NCBI GenBank assembly: GCA_009692425.1 | Contig: SHZF01000003.1 | Coordinates: 104,896-168,895, forward strand | DNA: 64,000 nucleotides | Direction: 5' to 3' | Source of the DNA: Myxococcales bacterium | GTDB lineage: Bacteria > Myxococcota_A > UBA9042 | In this document: one piece after another, positions 24,395 to 36,356 of the stretch | Layout: every line of letters starts with the position of its first letter | How positions within the stretch are numbered: position 1 is the stretch's first letter | Notes under the pieces: model-generated | The model's input: the letters and a program-made list of their open reading frames with translations, nothing else | Told to the model about the DNA's origin: nothing | Databases searched by the model: none | Program-made: the position numbers and the translations under genes

Positions 24395-25738
24395 ATGGAC
24401 ACCCGCACAGCCCTTTCCCTGATTCCCACCGCGCTCGGTCTGGCGTTCGTCGCCGGCGGTTGCGTCGTGCTCGACGATGCCCGGCGCGCGCGCGCAGCAA
24501 GCACCGCCAATGTCGGCCCGCTGCCGACCGCTGCCGACGCGATCGACGGGCCCGACACTGCGACGTGGACGGTGCCGCCCATTCCCGCCGAGTCGCTGCC
24601 GTGGCAGCGTCTCGTGGGTGCCGCCCGCCTTGCCGGGCGCATCGGTCGACGGCCGCTCGACCTCGACGGCGGCACGTCTGACGACGAGACGGGACCTGCG
24701 CCGGCGTTCTCGCCCGTCGTGCCCGCCGCCGGCCCCGACCCGGGCGTCGATCGTGCGGAGATTTCCGTCGATGTTCGCAGCGCGGCTACGGTCAATGCCG
24801 AAGACGGTGGCAGGGGCGAAGTGCCTCCCCTGGAGTACGCCAACGTAGTGTACGGCGCCGTCGTCCTCGAGCCTGCGGTGGCGCCGGACACGACGGTGGG
24901 CGACGGGGTGTTTACCGCACTGGCACGGGAACCCGTCGTGCGCGTGCGGCAGGGTGTCCGGTTGGGTGACGTGGGCGCCCCGGTGCGCGGCCTCGTCGGC
25001 CAGCGCGTGCAACTGTACGACGGCGTGTGGCCCGTCTGCACGGCGCGCATGGCGCGGTTGGCGTTGCACGTGGTTTTCCACCGCCCGTGGGAATCCACGG
25101 TGCTCGGGCGGAACCCCGAGCAGGACCTCGCGGCACCAGCCTCGAAGTTTGCGCGCGCTGCTTGGGCCCACGCTCTGGCGCAACCGATGCTGGTCGCGGA
25201 ACTGGACCGGGTCCACGGCGACTGTGCATCAGCAACCTGGGCGCGCAGCTTGCGGCTGCCTGCTGTAGCGGCCGTGCCGTCGCAGCCCGCGTCGCCGGCC
25301 TGGCAGCGCAAGGCGACTGCGCTGCTGCGGCGGCTGCCCCAGTGGCGCGAGGTGCAGTCCGACTATCGCGGCGCGACGCTCAGCGGACGCCGAACGGCGC
25401 GCTGGGACGCCTACGGCAGCGGTATCCACGTCTCAATCGTGCGCGGCCGCGGCGAAACGTGGCTGCACGCTGCGGCTTCGGCCGGCGAGGGCTGTGGCGA
25501 ATTCTGGGGCAGCTTGCAGGCCCTGTGGCGCGTGACGGGCGACCTCGACGACCCGCAGCGGGCGCGCGTCGAACAGCGCGGAGTGGACCAGGCTGGTGAG
25601 CCCCTCGACCTGATGGGAGGCGCAGACCCGGATGGCGACGGTTCGCTCGACCTGCTGCTGCGGGACGGTCGGGTGCGCGGCCGCCTCGAGTCGCAAGAGC
25701 GCGTCGAGGTGCCGATGGAGTGGACGTGTCCGTGCTGA
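24395..25738 (+). CDS. Sigma-54-controlled lipoprotein, unknown function
   Basis: 447 residues. The signal MDTRTALSLIPTALGLAFVAGGC ends in the lipobox VAGGC. The rest is a Pro/Ala-rich region followed by a domain with scattered Trp and Cys (QLYDGVWPVCTARMARLAL, ETWLHAAASAGEGCGEFWGSLQALWRV). Near the C-terminus is DPDGDGSLDLLLRDGRVRG, a calcium-binding FG-GAP-like D-x-D-x-D-G loop. The C-terminal residues are EWTCPC. No family was recognised. A good Shine-Dalgarno (GCGGAGGA) sits 4-5 bases before the ATG. Expression depends on the sigma-54 promoter upstream, so it is probably induced by a specific signal. Confidence 0.65.
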   Translation: MDTRTALSLIPTALGLAFVAGGCVVLDDARRARAASTANVGPLPTAADAIDGPDTATWTVPPIPAESLPWQRLVGAARLAGRIGRRPLDLDGGTSDDETGPAPAFSPVVPAAGPDPGVDRAEISVDVRSAATVNAEDGGRGEVPPLEYANVVYGAVVLEPAVAPDTTVGDGVFTALAREPVVRVRQGVRLGDVGAPVRGLVGQRVQLYDGVWPVCTARMARLALHVVFHRPWESTVLGRNPEQDLAAPASKFARAAWAHALAQPMLVAELDRVHGDCASATWARSLRLPAVAAVPSQPASPAWQRKATALLRRLPQWREVQSDYRGATLSGRRTARWDAYGSGIHVSIVRGRGETWLHAAASAGEGCGEFWGSLQALWRVTGDLDDPQRARVEQRGVDQAGEPLDLMGGADPDGDGSLDLLLRDGRVRGRLESQERVEVPMEWTCPC

Positions 25739-25741
25739 GTG

Positions 25742-25764
25742 CTCGTGATGATCCCGTTCACGAG
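25742..25764. terminator. Hairpin between convergent genes
   Basis: CTCGTG (25742-25747) and CACGAG (25759-25764) form a 6-bp stem, extendable outward by GTG/GCAC with a bulge. It lies just after the lipoprotein stop and before the kinase gene end, so it may act on both strands. There is no T-run. Confidence 0.4.
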
Positions 25765-25806
25765 GGAGCACCGCAACATGCCCGGCTCGAATCATCGTCC
25801 GTGCGG

Positions 25807-27621
<1,815 letters not shown>

Positions 27622-27732
27622 CTCGACGCCCGCCCCCCACGCAGACCTCCCGAGTACGCTAGCAGAGGTCGCGACTTCCGCAACCGCCGATGTGTTCGAC
27701 GTGCCAGTCGCCGCACAGTTCTGATGGATTCG

Positions 27733-30700
27733 TCAGCCCTGCGCCGGTGTCCCCTCGTCTTGCGCCATGTGGCATTTCTTGTATTTCTGACCGCTTCCGC
27801 ACCAGCACGGGTCGTTGCGGCCGACTTTGGGCCGCTCGCGTCGGAATGTCTCTACCTTGGTGGGTCCCGCCGCCTGTTCCGCCGCCTGTTCCGCCGCCGC
27901 CATCGCCGCGGCATCGACAGCGACGGGCGCGTCAAGCAGGGCCGCTGGGGCCTCCGCCGCCGCCCGCTGCTGCCGCTGGGCCGCCGCCGCCCGCGCCGCA
28001 AACGAGCGCATGTGTTCGGGCCGCCCACCCGCCGGCCCCGGCCCGCGCTGTGCCGCGCCCCGCTCGACCGCCGCCGCCTCGTCGTGCAGCCCGTGGGTCT
28101 CGTGCACCTCCTTGACCTGCGCCCTCGCCCGCGCCCGCCGCGCCTCCGCATCGCGCCGCATCTGGTCGATCTCGCGGCTCGACTTCACCTCAACGCGGAA
28201 CATCGCTTCGACCAGCTGCGCCTGAATGCGTTCGACCATGCCGAGGAAAAGCTGGAAGCCCTCTTTCTTGTAGATGATCTTCGGGTCTTTCTGCGCGTAC
28301 GCCTCCAGGTAGACGCCTTCCTTGAGCGCCTCCATCACGCGCAGGTGGTCGCGCCAGTGGGTGTCGAGCCCGCGCAGGTACGCCTCGCGCTCGAAGTACG
28401 CCCAGTGCTTCTCCGCCTGGGCCGCCAGCGTGGTGGGGTCCGTGCCCTCGGGTGCGTCCATCGTGTGCAGGATCTGGTCGACCATGCGCGCGCGCCGGTC
28501 GTGGTAATCGTCCGCGAGTGCCTTGCCGAGCGCGTCGTTCACGGAGTCGAAGTCGCGGTTTACGTCGGCGAGGTCCAGATCAACCTGCGTGAGCGTGAAC
28601 ACGGCATCTTCGAGCGCGCCGAGGTCCCACTCGCTCGACACCTCCTTGTCCGGGCAGTGCCGATCGACCAGTTTGTAGGTCAGGTCGCGGACCGCATCGC
28701 GCACCAGGGGCTGCGTGTCGTCGGCCGCCAGCACGCGCCGCCGCAGGGCGTAGATCGCCTTGCGCTGCAGGTTCATTACGTCGTCGTAGTCGAGGACGTT
28801 CTTGCGGCTGTCGAAATGCTGGCCTTCGAGCCGCTTCTGGGCGTCGCCAATCGCCTTGGTGACCGACGGCGCGATGATCGGCTCGTCTTCGGGAATCTTC
28901 AGCCACTCCATGATCTTGCGCACGCGGTCGCCGCCGAACACGCGCATCAGGTCGTCGTCGAGGCTCAGGTAGAAGCACGACTCGCCGGGATCGCCCTGGC
29001 GCCCCGACCGGCCGCGCAACTGGTTGTCGATGCGTCGGCTCTCGTGCCGTTCGGTGCCGATGATGTAGACGCCACCGGCATCGACGACCTTGAGTCGCTC
29101 GGCCGCGCACTCCACCTTCAACGCCGCCAGCGTTTCCAGGTAGGCCGGGTCGTTCTCGTCGAAGGCTTGATGTACTGCCCCGCCGCCGCCGAACACCGCC
29201 GACCGCGCCAGCAATTCTGGATTGCCGCCCAACACGATGTCGGTGCCTCGGCCCGCCATGTTCGTCGCGATGGTCACTGCGCCAAAGCGCCCGGCCTGGG
29301 CCACGATGTCGGCCTCACGCGCGTGGTTTTTTGCGTTCAGCACGTCGTGCGGGATGCCCTTTTCGGTCAGCAGGTCGCTCAGGAACTGGCTTTTCTCCAC
29401 GGAAATTGTGCCCACCAGCACCGGCTGCCCCTTCTCGTGGCTCGCCTCGACGTCTTCGAACACTGCCTTGAACTTGGCGCGCTCCGTCTTGAAGATCACG
29501 TCTTCGTGGTCCTGCCGCACGATCGGCTTGTTCGTTGGGATCACGAGCACGTCGAGGTTGTAGATTTTCGCGAACTCCTCGGCTTCGGTCTCGGCCGTCC
29601 CGGTCATGCCACACAGCTTCTCGTACATCCTGAAATAGTTCTGGAACGTGATCGTCGCCAGCGTCTGCGACTCCTGCTGGATGCGCACGCCCTCCTTCGC
29701 CTCGATCGCCTGGTGGATGCCGTCGGACCAGCGCCGCCCCGGCATCTTGCGGCCCGTGTGCTCGTCGATGATGACAATCTTGCCATCCTCGACCAGGTAC
29801 GTGACTTCATTGCGGAAAAGCGTGTGGGCCTTGAGGGCGGCGTGAATGTAGTGCGTCCAGTGCATGTGCTCGGTGTCGTAGAGGTTGCCGATCTTCAGGC
29901 GCGCCTCGACCTTGTCGATCCCCGATTCGGTGAGCGCGACCGAGTGGTTCTTCTCGTCGACGATGTAGTCGAGGTCGCGCTTCAGAAACGGGATCACGGT
30001 GTTGGCGCGCAGGTGTGGCTCCGACGTGTCCTCGCCGAAACCCGAAATGATGAGCGGCGTGCGCGCCTCGTCGATCAGGATCGAATCCACCTCGTCGACG
30101 ATGCCGTAGGCCAACAGCTTGTCGGCCTTGTCCGAGTGTGCGGTCGGCAGGAAGCGGTGGACGTACTCGTCGAGCGAATACTTCATGTTGTCGCGGAGGT
30201 AGTCGAATCCCAGCTCGTTGTTCTGGCCGTACGTGATGTCGGCAAGGTAGGCCGCGCGCCGCTCGTGCTGTTCGGTCGTCGTCGTCACCACGCCCGTGGA
30301 CAGGCCGAGGAAGCGGTAGATCTGCCCCATCCACTCGCAGTCGCGTCGCGCCAGGTAGTCGTTGACCGTGACGACGTGGACGCCGCGCCCCGCGAGCGCG
30401 TTCAGGTAGGCGGGCAGGGTGGCGACGAGCGTTTTGCCTTCGCCGGTGCGCATCTCGGCGATGATGCCCTTGTGCAGCGCGTAGCCGCCGATCATCTGCA
30501 CGTCATAGTGGCGCTGGCCGAGCGTGCGCTTGCCGGCTTCGCGCACGGTCGCGAACGCTTCGGGCAGGAGATCGTCGAGCGTCGCGCCATTTTCGAGTCG
30601 GGCGCGGAACTCGAGCGTGCGGCCGCGCAACTGGTCGTCGGTCAGTTCGAGCACGCCCGCCTCGAAGCTGCGGATGTGCTCGACGAGAGGCCGGATCTTC

Positions 30701-30768
30701 TTGAGTTCGCGCTCGTTCTTGGTGCCGAAGACGCGGGCGAGGAATTTCTGCAGCATGGTCCGGGCCAT
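27733..30768 (-). CDS. secA: Preprotein translocase ATPase SecA
   Basis: 1011 residues. The motor that drives unfolded preproteins through SecYEG. Walker A is in [22 protein letters not shown], Walker B in [17 protein letters not shown], and the second ATPase lobe carries [19 protein letters not shown] and [23 protein letters not shown] long Ala/Gln-rich C-terminal linker precedes the zinc-binding SEC-C motif [16 protein letters not shown], which contacts SecB and phospholipid. Longer than E. coli SecA (901) mainly by that linker. ATG 30768 is used; the ATG four codons later ([11 protein letters not shown]) is equally possible. Confidence 0.97.
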   Translation of the reverse strand: MARTMLQKFLARVFGTKNERELKKIRPLVEHIRSFEAGVLELTDDQLRGRTLEFRARLENGATLDDLLPEAFATVREAGKRTLGQRHYDVQMIGGYALHKGIIAEMRTGEGKTLVATLPAYLNALAGRGVHVVTVNDYLARRDCEWMGQIYRFLGLSTGVVTTTTEQHERRAAYLADITYGQNNELGFDYLRDNMKYSLDEYVHRFLPTAHSDKADKLLAYGIVDEVDSILIDEARTPLIISGFGEDTSEPHLRANTVIPFLKRDLDYIVDEKNHSVALTESGIDKVEARLKIGNLYDTEHMHWTHYIHAALKAHTLFRNEVTYLVEDGKIVIIDEHTGRKMPGRRWSDGIHQAIEAKEGVRIQQESQTLATITFQNYFRMYEKLCGMTGTAETEAEEFAKIYNLDVLVIPTNKPIVRQDHEDVIFKTERAKFKAVFEDVEASHEKGQPVLVGTISVEKSQFLSDLLTEKGIPHDVLNAKNHAREADIVAQAGRFGAVTIATNMAGRGTDIVLGGNPELLARSAVFGGGGAVHQAFDENDPAYLETLAALKVECAAERLKVVDAGGVYIIGTERHESRRIDNQLRGRSGRQGDPGESCFYLSLDDDLMRVFGGDRVRKIMEWLKIPEDEPIIAPSVTKAIGDAQKRLEGQHFDSRKNVLDYDDVMNLQRKAIYALRRRVLAADDTQPLVRDAVRDLTYKLVDRHCPDKEVSSEWDLGALEDAVFTLTQVDLDLADVNRDFDSVNDALGKALADDYHDRRARMVDQILHTMDAPEGTDPTTLAAQAEKHWAYFEREAYLRGLDTHWRDHLRVMEALKEGVYLEAYAQKDPKIIYKKEGFQLFLGMVERIQAQLVEAMFRVEVKSSREIDQMRRDAEARRARARAQVKEVHETHGLHDEAAAVERGAAQRGPGPAGGRPEHMRSFAARAAAAQRQQRAAAEAPAALLDAPVAVDAAAMAAAEQAAEQAAGPTKVETFRRERPKVGRNDPCWCGSGQKYKKCHMAQDEGTPAQG

Positions 30769-30900
30769 CCGTGGTCGCGGGCGCGACGGGCAAAGGCGGC
30801 AGATAAGGTAGGTCGCGGGGCGCGGCGGGGCAAGGGAGCTTCCAGGGTGGTGGATCCTGGGCCTTGCTGCGACGGATTCCGGCCTGCCTTCGGTACGCGG

Positions 30901-31569
30901 CTACTTCGCGTCCCACACTTCGAGGTCGTCGAACATGCTGTGGGCGTCCGCCTCCGTCGCAACGCCGAAGCGTCCGTTGCCGCGCGCCATGCCGTCCTTC
31001 ACCGAGAGCACGACCTTGCCGTCGAGCCGAACGGTGAGCGTTTCACCCTTCGCCTCGACCGCCAGCGTCAGCCACCGCCCGGCCGCGACGCTCGCCTTCT
31101 TGCGCCCGAGTTCCCGCCGGATTTCACCAGACTGCACGAAAAGCACCACCTCGTGCTTGAGCGCGCTCGCTCGCGCCAGCACGTACTGGCTGTCGGATTG
31201 CCAGTGCACGATGACGCCACAGCCCTTCTCCGTGCCGCCGTGCAGCGGCTTGCAGCGCACGCGGACGCGCACGTCGGCGTACTTCTTCGAGCCGGCCAGC
31301 GCGAACCGCGTCATCGCCCGGCCGGCGTCGCCCTCGCTCTGGACCAGCGCGTTGGGGGCGCTCGGCACACCGTTCTGGTCCTCGACGACCCAGGTGCCGG
31401 GCCGCCCGCGCCCCGTGAAGCCGAACTCGAAGCCCGGCGGCGGCTGGTGCAAGGTGTCCTGGTCGAACGTCCAACGCTGCACGGGCGTCGGCTCCGGGTC
31501 TGCAGCGAGCGCGGTCACGGGCGCAATCGAAGTGAGCACTACGGCGGCGCATCGACCAGTCCAGTTCAT
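30901..31569 (-). CDS. Secreted LamG/3-keto-disaccharide-hydrolase-like protein
   Basis: 222 residues. A signal peptide (MNWTGRCAAVVLTSIAPVTALAA) is followed by a single jelly-roll domain: VQRWTFDQDTLHQPPPGFEF, ADVRVRVRCKPLHGG, CGVIVHWQSDSQYVLARA and, at the end, GNGRFGVATEADAHSMFDDLEVWDAK. That layout is seen in concanavalin-like DUF1080/LamG domains that bind or cut sugars. No catalytic residues can be assigned. The ATG overlaps the stop of the trmH-like gene (ATGA), so the two are coupled. Confidence 0.65.
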   Translation of the reverse strand: MNWTGRCAAVVLTSIAPVTALAADPEPTPVQRWTFDQDTLHQPPPGFEFGFTGRGRPGTWVVEDQNGVPSAPNALVQSEGDAGRAMTRFALAGSKKYADVRVRVRCKPLHGGTEKGCGVIVHWQSDSQYVLARASALKHEVVLFVQSGEIRRELGRKKASVAAGRWLTLAVEAKGETLTVRLDGKVVLSVKDGMARGNGRFGVATEADAHSMFDDLEVWDAK

Positions 31570-32336
31570 GGTGCCCTCTCCCACTGCACGGTCGGCGGCC
31601 GTGGATCGTCGTCGGTGTCGCCGGCATCCTGGCGCAGCAGTTCGGCATGGTCCAGCCCGTGCTCGAGCCAGCGCCGACGGGCCCGCCACATCCGCTCCAG
31701 GTCCATGTCGCCGTGGCCGCCCAATTGCGCGCGCCGCTGCGGCACGACAGTGCCAAGCGAAAGGCCCAGCGCCACCGACAAGTTGAACGATTGCACCATG
31801 CCCCACATCGGCAGCACGTAGCGCTCATCGGCCGCCGCCGCGATCTCGGCGCTGACCCCATTGGCCGCATTGCCGACGACGATCGCGATGCGGCCCGTGA
31901 CGGGGACCTGGTCCAGCGTGCGGTCGGCCGTCAGGTCCGACACCCACAGGCGAAAGCCATCGGCTTGCAGCGCTGCGATGCACGCCGCAGTCGTCGCGTG
32001 ATGGTGGATGTCGAGCCAGCGGTCCGCCGATTTCGCCACGGTCGAATGCAGGCGCGCGCCGTAGCGGTTTGTCACGAGATGGACGTCGTGCAGGCCGAAG
32101 CCGTCGGCCGTGCGCAGGCAGGCGGCGACGTTGTGGGGGTCGAAAATGTCTTCGAACACGGCCGTCACGCTGACCAGTCGCTGGCGCAGCACGTGGTCGA
32201 TGCGGGCCAGGCGTGCGGCGGACGTCCAGGTCTCGAGCGCGTCAGTCCGCGGCCAGGGACCGCGCGGGTCGAGGGGGGCGGTGTCGGTGCGGCGCGCGTT
32301 GGCGGTGGGCGGGTTGCGGTGGGTCGGGGTGGGCAT
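31566..32336 (-). CDS. SpoU/TrmH-family RNA 2'-O-methyltransferase
   Basis: 256 residues. A SPOUT (trefoil-knot) enzyme that methylates the 2'-OH of a guanosine, most like TrmH for tRNA G18. Motif 1 is FDPHNVAACLRTADGFGL (Asn and Arg expected for catalysis). Motif 2 is IAIVVGNAANGVS, motif 3 YVLPMWGMVQSFNLSVALGLSL. In motif 2 the usual Glu (G-N-E-x-x-G-V/I) is Ala, and in motif 3 the usual S-L-N is S-F-N, so substrate or activity may differ. The ATG at 32336 opens a proline/threonine-rich leader; earlier in-frame starts lie in the repeat region upstream. Confidence 0.85.
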   Translation of the reverse strand: MPTPTHRNPPTANARRTDTAPLDPRGPWPRTDALETWTSAARLARIDHVLRQRLVSVTAVFEDIFDPHNVAACLRTADGFGLHDVHLVTNRYGARLHSTVAKSADRWLDIHHHATTAACIAALQADGFRLWVSDLTADRTLDQVPVTGRIAIVVGNAANGVSAEIAAAADERYVLPMWGMVQSFNLSVALGLSLGTVVPQRRAQLGGHGDMDLERMWRARRRWLEHGLDHAELLRQDAGDTDDDPRPPTVQWERAP

Positions 32337-32460
32337 GGAGAGGTCGGGTCGCGGGCCGGCGGGGTGCGGCGTGGGGGCGAACGTAGCATGATCCCTGTCC
32401 GCTGAGAGAGCGGAGCCGGATGTGACCGCAGCCGTGCAGGAATCGACCCCGCGTTTAGAG

Positions 32461-32633
32461 GGTGTATTCAAAGTCGTCACCTGCTGCGGCCGACGGTGCT
32501 GGGCATCTCGCGGCTTTCGTCCTCACTGCCTCGGTCGCCGCAGCGCAAGTGTGGCTCGGTCGGTCGTTCCGGGCGCGCTCGCGACCTGCCGCAGCGCCCC
32601 CGGCCTCGCGCCGGCGCCGACTTTGAATACACC
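32461..32633. repeat. 173-bp intergenic element with 16-bp inverted ends
   Basis: GGTGTATTCAAAGTCG (32461-32476) is repeated perfectly inverted as CGACTTTGAATACACC (32618-32633). The ends are AT-rich while the interior is very GC-rich and contains its own stem (CTGCGGC near 32483 against GCCGCAG near 32538). No reading frame of note is inside. Of the 300 bp between the trmH-like gene and the next minus-strand gene, the remainder shows nothing. It resembles a miniature inverted-repeat element. A transcription-stopping structure is the alternative. Confidence 0.6.
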
Positions 32634-32636
32634 TTC

Positions 32637-34262
32637 TTACGGCCCCACCCGCCGCCCCCGCACGATCCACGCGAGGTAGCGCTCCCGCTCGCGCGCCGGC
32701 ACACGCTGGAGCAGCGCCCGGTGGGCCTTCTCGCGGTTGTCGCCGTGCGCCGCGAGCGCCACTTGGAGCGCCGTCTCGTGCCGATCCGCCGCCTCGTGCA
32801 GTTGCGCGCGCCCCGCCAACGCCGCGGCCGCAATCGGCAGCCCCGCCACGGTGACCGCGACCTCGCCCGTCATGCCCAGCGCGGCCGCCATCGTGCGTTG
32901 GTTGCGAACTTGGAGCATGAGTTCGGGGTCCTCACGGTCCCGCGCCAGGCGCGAAGGCTCGATGCCGACCTGGCGTGCCAATCGGACAGGGAGCGCGCCA
33001 TCGACGGCCCCCGCCGTGCCTGCGAGCGCTTGCCAAACCTCAGGCGCCCGCCCCGCGACGGCAAGAGCGTGCACGCTGACGGCCACGTCGAACGCGGTGC
33101 CGTCGTCGGCGGGCCGCTGCAGCAGGAGCAGCCTTCGCTTCGGCGTGTCGGGCCCTGCTCCCGCCGGCTCGTCGGCCTCGGCCCACGCCAGCAGGTCGCC
33201 GAGTGCACGCCGACACGGGGCCGCAGTCACGTCGCAGGCCAGCACGGCCGCCACTGCGCCATCGGGAGCGCCCACCGCCACGAGCCCCGGCAGTCGCTGC
33301 GGCCCCACGACGCCCGCCACCTGCAAGCGCAGGGCCACCTGCTCCTGAGACTCGACCCACAGTTCCAGCCCGACATCGACCGCACCCCACGCGACCGCCA
33401 GCAAGGCGCCCAGGCCGACAAAGCGCCCCAGGCAGCCCAGCGTGCCGTTGGCGGTCTGTTCGTTGGCCAACGCGGCCGTTGGCGGCGTCGGCAGGGGCGA
33501 TGGCGACGCCTCATTCGTGACCCGCGGCGCCCAGTGTATCGCATCTGCCAGTTGGCTGCGCGCGCTGCGGACAGGCTGCGAGGGCTTCTGGACGCGGGTC
33601 GACGGTCGCTGGCTCGGGAGAAGAGACTCGGCGTGCGCGTCCGTCGTCGACTTCGGCGTCGTCACGGGCCTTGACTTCGCCGCATGCTTCGGCGGTGCAG
33701 TCTTGCGGGCGGGCCGGGGCGCCCTGGGCCGCTGCTCAGGTTCGTCGTCGGCTCCGTCAATCCAACCCCAGGCCTCCGCGCCCACCGGTTCGCGCGGCAA
33801 CTCGATGCGGCCGTCCGGTTGTACGGTGGGAATCTCGATGCGATCGACCACCGGCAGGCGCATGTCGCGGCCCCAACGCGGGCGCACGATCGGCCGCCTC
33901 GTGCGCGCGAGCAGGTCCTCGTCGAGCGCGGGTGGCTCGATCGGCGTCGGAGTGGGCAGTTTCAGACCGCGGCCCCAAGGCGGCACCTCGATCCGGTCGA
34001 CAGCGGTCACGTCCCAACGCGGCACCTTGGGCGGCGCGAGCGTCGCGGCGGGCACACCCAACCACCGCAGGATCGCGTCGGTGTCGATGGTGTCGACGAG
34101 GTGGCCGTCCAGGTACGCGAGCGCGGCGGCGTCCGGCTTCCACACGATGGGCGTGCGCGCGGCCACCAGATCGGCGTCGGGCGCGGCAGCCGGCAGGGGC
34201 ACGGGCGCAGCGCGGCGGGGCCGGTGCGGATGCGCGTGCGAGGGCGGCTGCGGACGGACCAT
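32637..34262 (-). CDS. Membrane protein with a degenerate DsbA-like domain
   Basis: 541 residues. The first 270 residues are a proline/arginine-rich cytoplasmic part with repeated RxxxPPWGRGLKLP / RPRWGRDMRLP phrases and a low-complexity linker. One transmembrane helix (FVGLGALLAVAWGAVDVGLEL, about 300) leads to a C-terminal domain of about 220 residues. Its outline follows DsbA/thioredoxin-like oxidoreductases: a strand, a Cys pocket (ACDVTAAPCRRALGDLLAW), a helical insert, then QRTMAAALGMTGEVAVTVAGLPIAAAAL (normally LGV.GTP.F.VNG). The CxxC is reduced to a single Cys at the second position, so redox activity is doubtful. Function unknown. Confidence 0.6.
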   Translation of the reverse strand: MVRPQPPSHAHPHRPRRAAPVPLPAAAPDADLVAARTPIVWKPDAAALAYLDGHLVDTIDTDAILRWLGVPAATLAPPKVPRWDVTAVDRIEVPPWGRGLKLPTPTPIEPPALDEDLLARTRRPIVRPRWGRDMRLPVVDRIEIPTVQPDGRIELPREPVGAEAWGWIDGADDEPEQRPRAPRPARKTAPPKHAAKSRPVTTPKSTTDAHAESLLPSQRPSTRVQKPSQPVRSARSQLADAIHWAPRVTNEASPSPLPTPPTAALANEQTANGTLGCLGRFVGLGALLAVAWGAVDVGLELWVESQEQVALRLQVAGVVGPQRLPGLVAVGAPDGAVAAVLACDVTAAPCRRALGDLLAWAEADEPAGAGPDTPKRRLLLLQRPADDGTAFDVAVSVHALAVAGRAPEVWQALAGTAGAVDGALPVRLARQVGIEPSRLARDREDPELMLQVRNQRTMAAALGMTGEVAVTVAGLPIAAAALAGRAQLHEAADRHETALQVALAAHGDNREKAHRALLQRVPARERERYLAWIVRGRRVGP

Positions 34263-34358
34263 CGCGCCGAGCGTAACCCGCGGGCCCCTAGCCGGGAAGT
34301 GTTCCCGCACGGCGAGGCCTGTGCTACACAACCGCCGCCTTCAGCCCGGAGCCCCGCC

Positions 34359-36347
34359 ATGCCGACCGACGCGCGTCTCGATCACCAGTCCGTCCTCGCC
34401 ATCAAGTCGCTCACGATCGACGCGGTGCAGAAGGCGAACAGCGGGCATCCCGGGATGCCGATGGGCATGGCCGACGCCGCCCACGTGCTGTGGTCGCGCT
34501 TCTTGCGCTTCGACCCGGCGGCACCCGACTGGCCCGATCGCGATCGCTTCATCCTGTCGGCCGGCCATGGCTGCATGCTGCACTACGCTCTTTTGCACCT
34601 GTACGGTTTCGATTTGCCGATCGAGCAGTTGCAGCAGTTCCGCCAGTTGCACTCCCACACTCCCGGCCACCCGGAGCGCGGCCATACGGTCGGCATCGAG
34701 ACGACGACCGGTCCTCTCGGCCAAGGGCTCGCCAACGGCGTCGGCATGGCGCTGGCCGAGGCCCGGCTGCGCGCGGAGTTCGGGCCGGAACTGGTCGATC
34801 ACTGGACGTGGGTCATTGCCGGCGACGGCTGCATGATGGAGGGCGTGACGTCGGAGGCGAGTTCGCTCGCTGGCCACCTGGGCCTCGACCGGTTGGTCGT
34901 GCTGTACGATTCGAACCACATCACGATCGACGGCCGCACCGAGATTGCATTCACCGAAGACGTCGCCGCGCGCTACCGGGCCTATGGTTGGGCGACGATG
35001 AAGGTCGATGGCCACGACCTCACCCAGGTCCACGAGGCGCTGACCTGGGCGCGCCACGAGGGCGGCCGGCCCAAGCTGATCGTGTGCGAGACGACCATCG
35101 GTGCCGGGTCGCCCAAGCTGGCGGGCTCGCACAAGGTGCACGGCGCGCCGCTGGGACCCGATGAGGTGGTGGCGACGAAGCGCAACCTCGGGCTTGACCC
35201 GGAGAAGTTCTTCCAGATTCCCGATGGCGTGCTCGGCTACCTGCGGGCCGAAAACGGCGATCGCCGCGGCCTGCGCGAAGCGTGGGAAGCACGCGCGGCC
35301 GCCCATCCCCAAGGCCCCACGCTGCGGGCACGCCTCGCGCCAGATTGGAGCCAACTCGACACCACCGTGGCGTGGCCGAGCCAGGCGGTGGGCGTGGGGC
35401 TGTCGACGCGCAAGGGCGGCGAAAAAGTGCTGCAGGCGCTTGCGCCCCACGTGCCCGGCTTGCTGGGCGGCTCGGCAGACCTCGGCCACTCGACCTTCAC
35501 GGAAATCATCGGCGGCGGCCACGTGCAGAAAGGCGACTTCCGCGGCCGCAACGTGCACTGGGGCGTGCGAGAACATGCGATGGGCTCGATCTGCAACGGC
35601 ATTGCCGCCCACGGTGGCCACGTGCCGCTGAACGCGACGTTCCTGGTGTTTCACGACTACATGCGCCCGCCGTGCCGGTTGGCCGCGCTGATGGGCGTGC
35701 AGAACGTGTTCGTGTGGACGCACGATTCGATTTTCGTCGGCGAGGACGGCCCCACCCACCAGCCGATCGAGACGCTGCAGGCGATTCGGCTGATCCCCTT
35801 GATGGTTCTGATCCGGCCCGCGGACCTCGCCGAGACCTGCGGCGCTTGGCGCGTGGCCGTCGAGCGCACCGCGGGGCCGACCGCGTTGGCACTCACACGC
35901 CAGAACCTGCCGGAACTGCAGCGCGACGAGTCCGTGGGCAATCCGCGCGACGCCGTTGCCAGGGGTGGCTACGTGCTGCGCGAGGCCGGCCATGAGCTCC
36001 AGGTCGTGCTGGTCGGCACCGGCTCCGAAGTCCACCTGTGTGTCGCGGCGCGCGACCGCCTCGAAGCGGACGGCATCGGCGTGCGGGTCGTCTCGATGCC
36101 GTCGTGCGAACTGTTCGACCGGCAGCCCGTCGGCTACCGGCGCGACGTGCTGCCGCCGGGTGTGCCGCGCGTCAGCGTCGAGGCCGGCACGACAAAGGGC
36201 TGGGAGCGCTATGTCGGCGACCGTGGCACATCGATCGGCATCGACACATTTGGCGCCTCGGCCCCAGACAAGGTGCTCGCGGTGCACTTCGGCTTCACGG
36301 TCGACAACGTGGTGGCCCAGGCGCGCCGTGTGCTTGCGGGGGGCTGA
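34359..36347 (+). CDS. tkt: Transketolase
   Basis: 662 residues. A thiamine-diphosphate enzyme that moves two-carbon ketol units in the pentose phosphate or Calvin cycle. Motifs: IDAVQKANSGHPGMPMGMADAAHVLW (N-terminal His), SAGHGCMLHYALLHL, GHTVGIETTTGPLGQG, the ThDP motif GDGCMMEG...NHITID, HSFGxP-type GSHKVHGAPLG, the central GGSADLGHSTFTEI, REHAMGSICNGIAAHGG with catalytic Glu, and HDSIFVGEDGPTHQPIE. Normal length. A TGTGCTACAC extended -10-like sequence lies at 34319-34328, about 30 bp before the ATG. Confidence 0.96.
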   Translation: MPTDARLDHQSVLAIKSLTIDAVQKANSGHPGMPMGMADAAHVLWSRFLRFDPAAPDWPDRDRFILSAGHGCMLHYALLHLYGFDLPIEQLQQFRQLHSHTPGHPERGHTVGIETTTGPLGQGLANGVGMALAEARLRAEFGPELVDHWTWVIAGDGCMMEGVTSEASSLAGHLGLDRLVVLYDSNHITIDGRTEIAFTEDVAARYRAYGWATMKVDGHDLTQVHEALTWARHEGGRPKLIVCETTIGAGSPKLAGSHKVHGAPLGPDEVVATKRNLGLDPEKFFQIPDGVLGYLRAENGDRRGLREAWEARAAAHPQGPTLRARLAPDWSQLDTTVAWPSQAVGVGLSTRKGGEKVLQALAPHVPGLLGGSADLGHSTFTEIIGGGHVQKGDFRGRNVHWGVREHAMGSICNGIAAHGGHVPLNATFLVFHDYMRPPCRLAALMGVQNVFVWTHDSIFVGEDGPTHQPIETLQAIRLIPLMVLIRPADLAETCGAWRVAVERTAGPTALALTRQNLPELQRDESVGNPRDAVARGGYVLREAGHELQVVLVGTGSEVHLCVAARDRLEADGIGVRVVSMPSCELFDRQPVGYRRDVLPPGVPRVSVEAGTTKGWERYVGDRGTSIGIDTFGASAPDKVLAVHFGFTVDNVVAQARRVLAGG

Positions 36348-36356
36348 GCGGACTTC

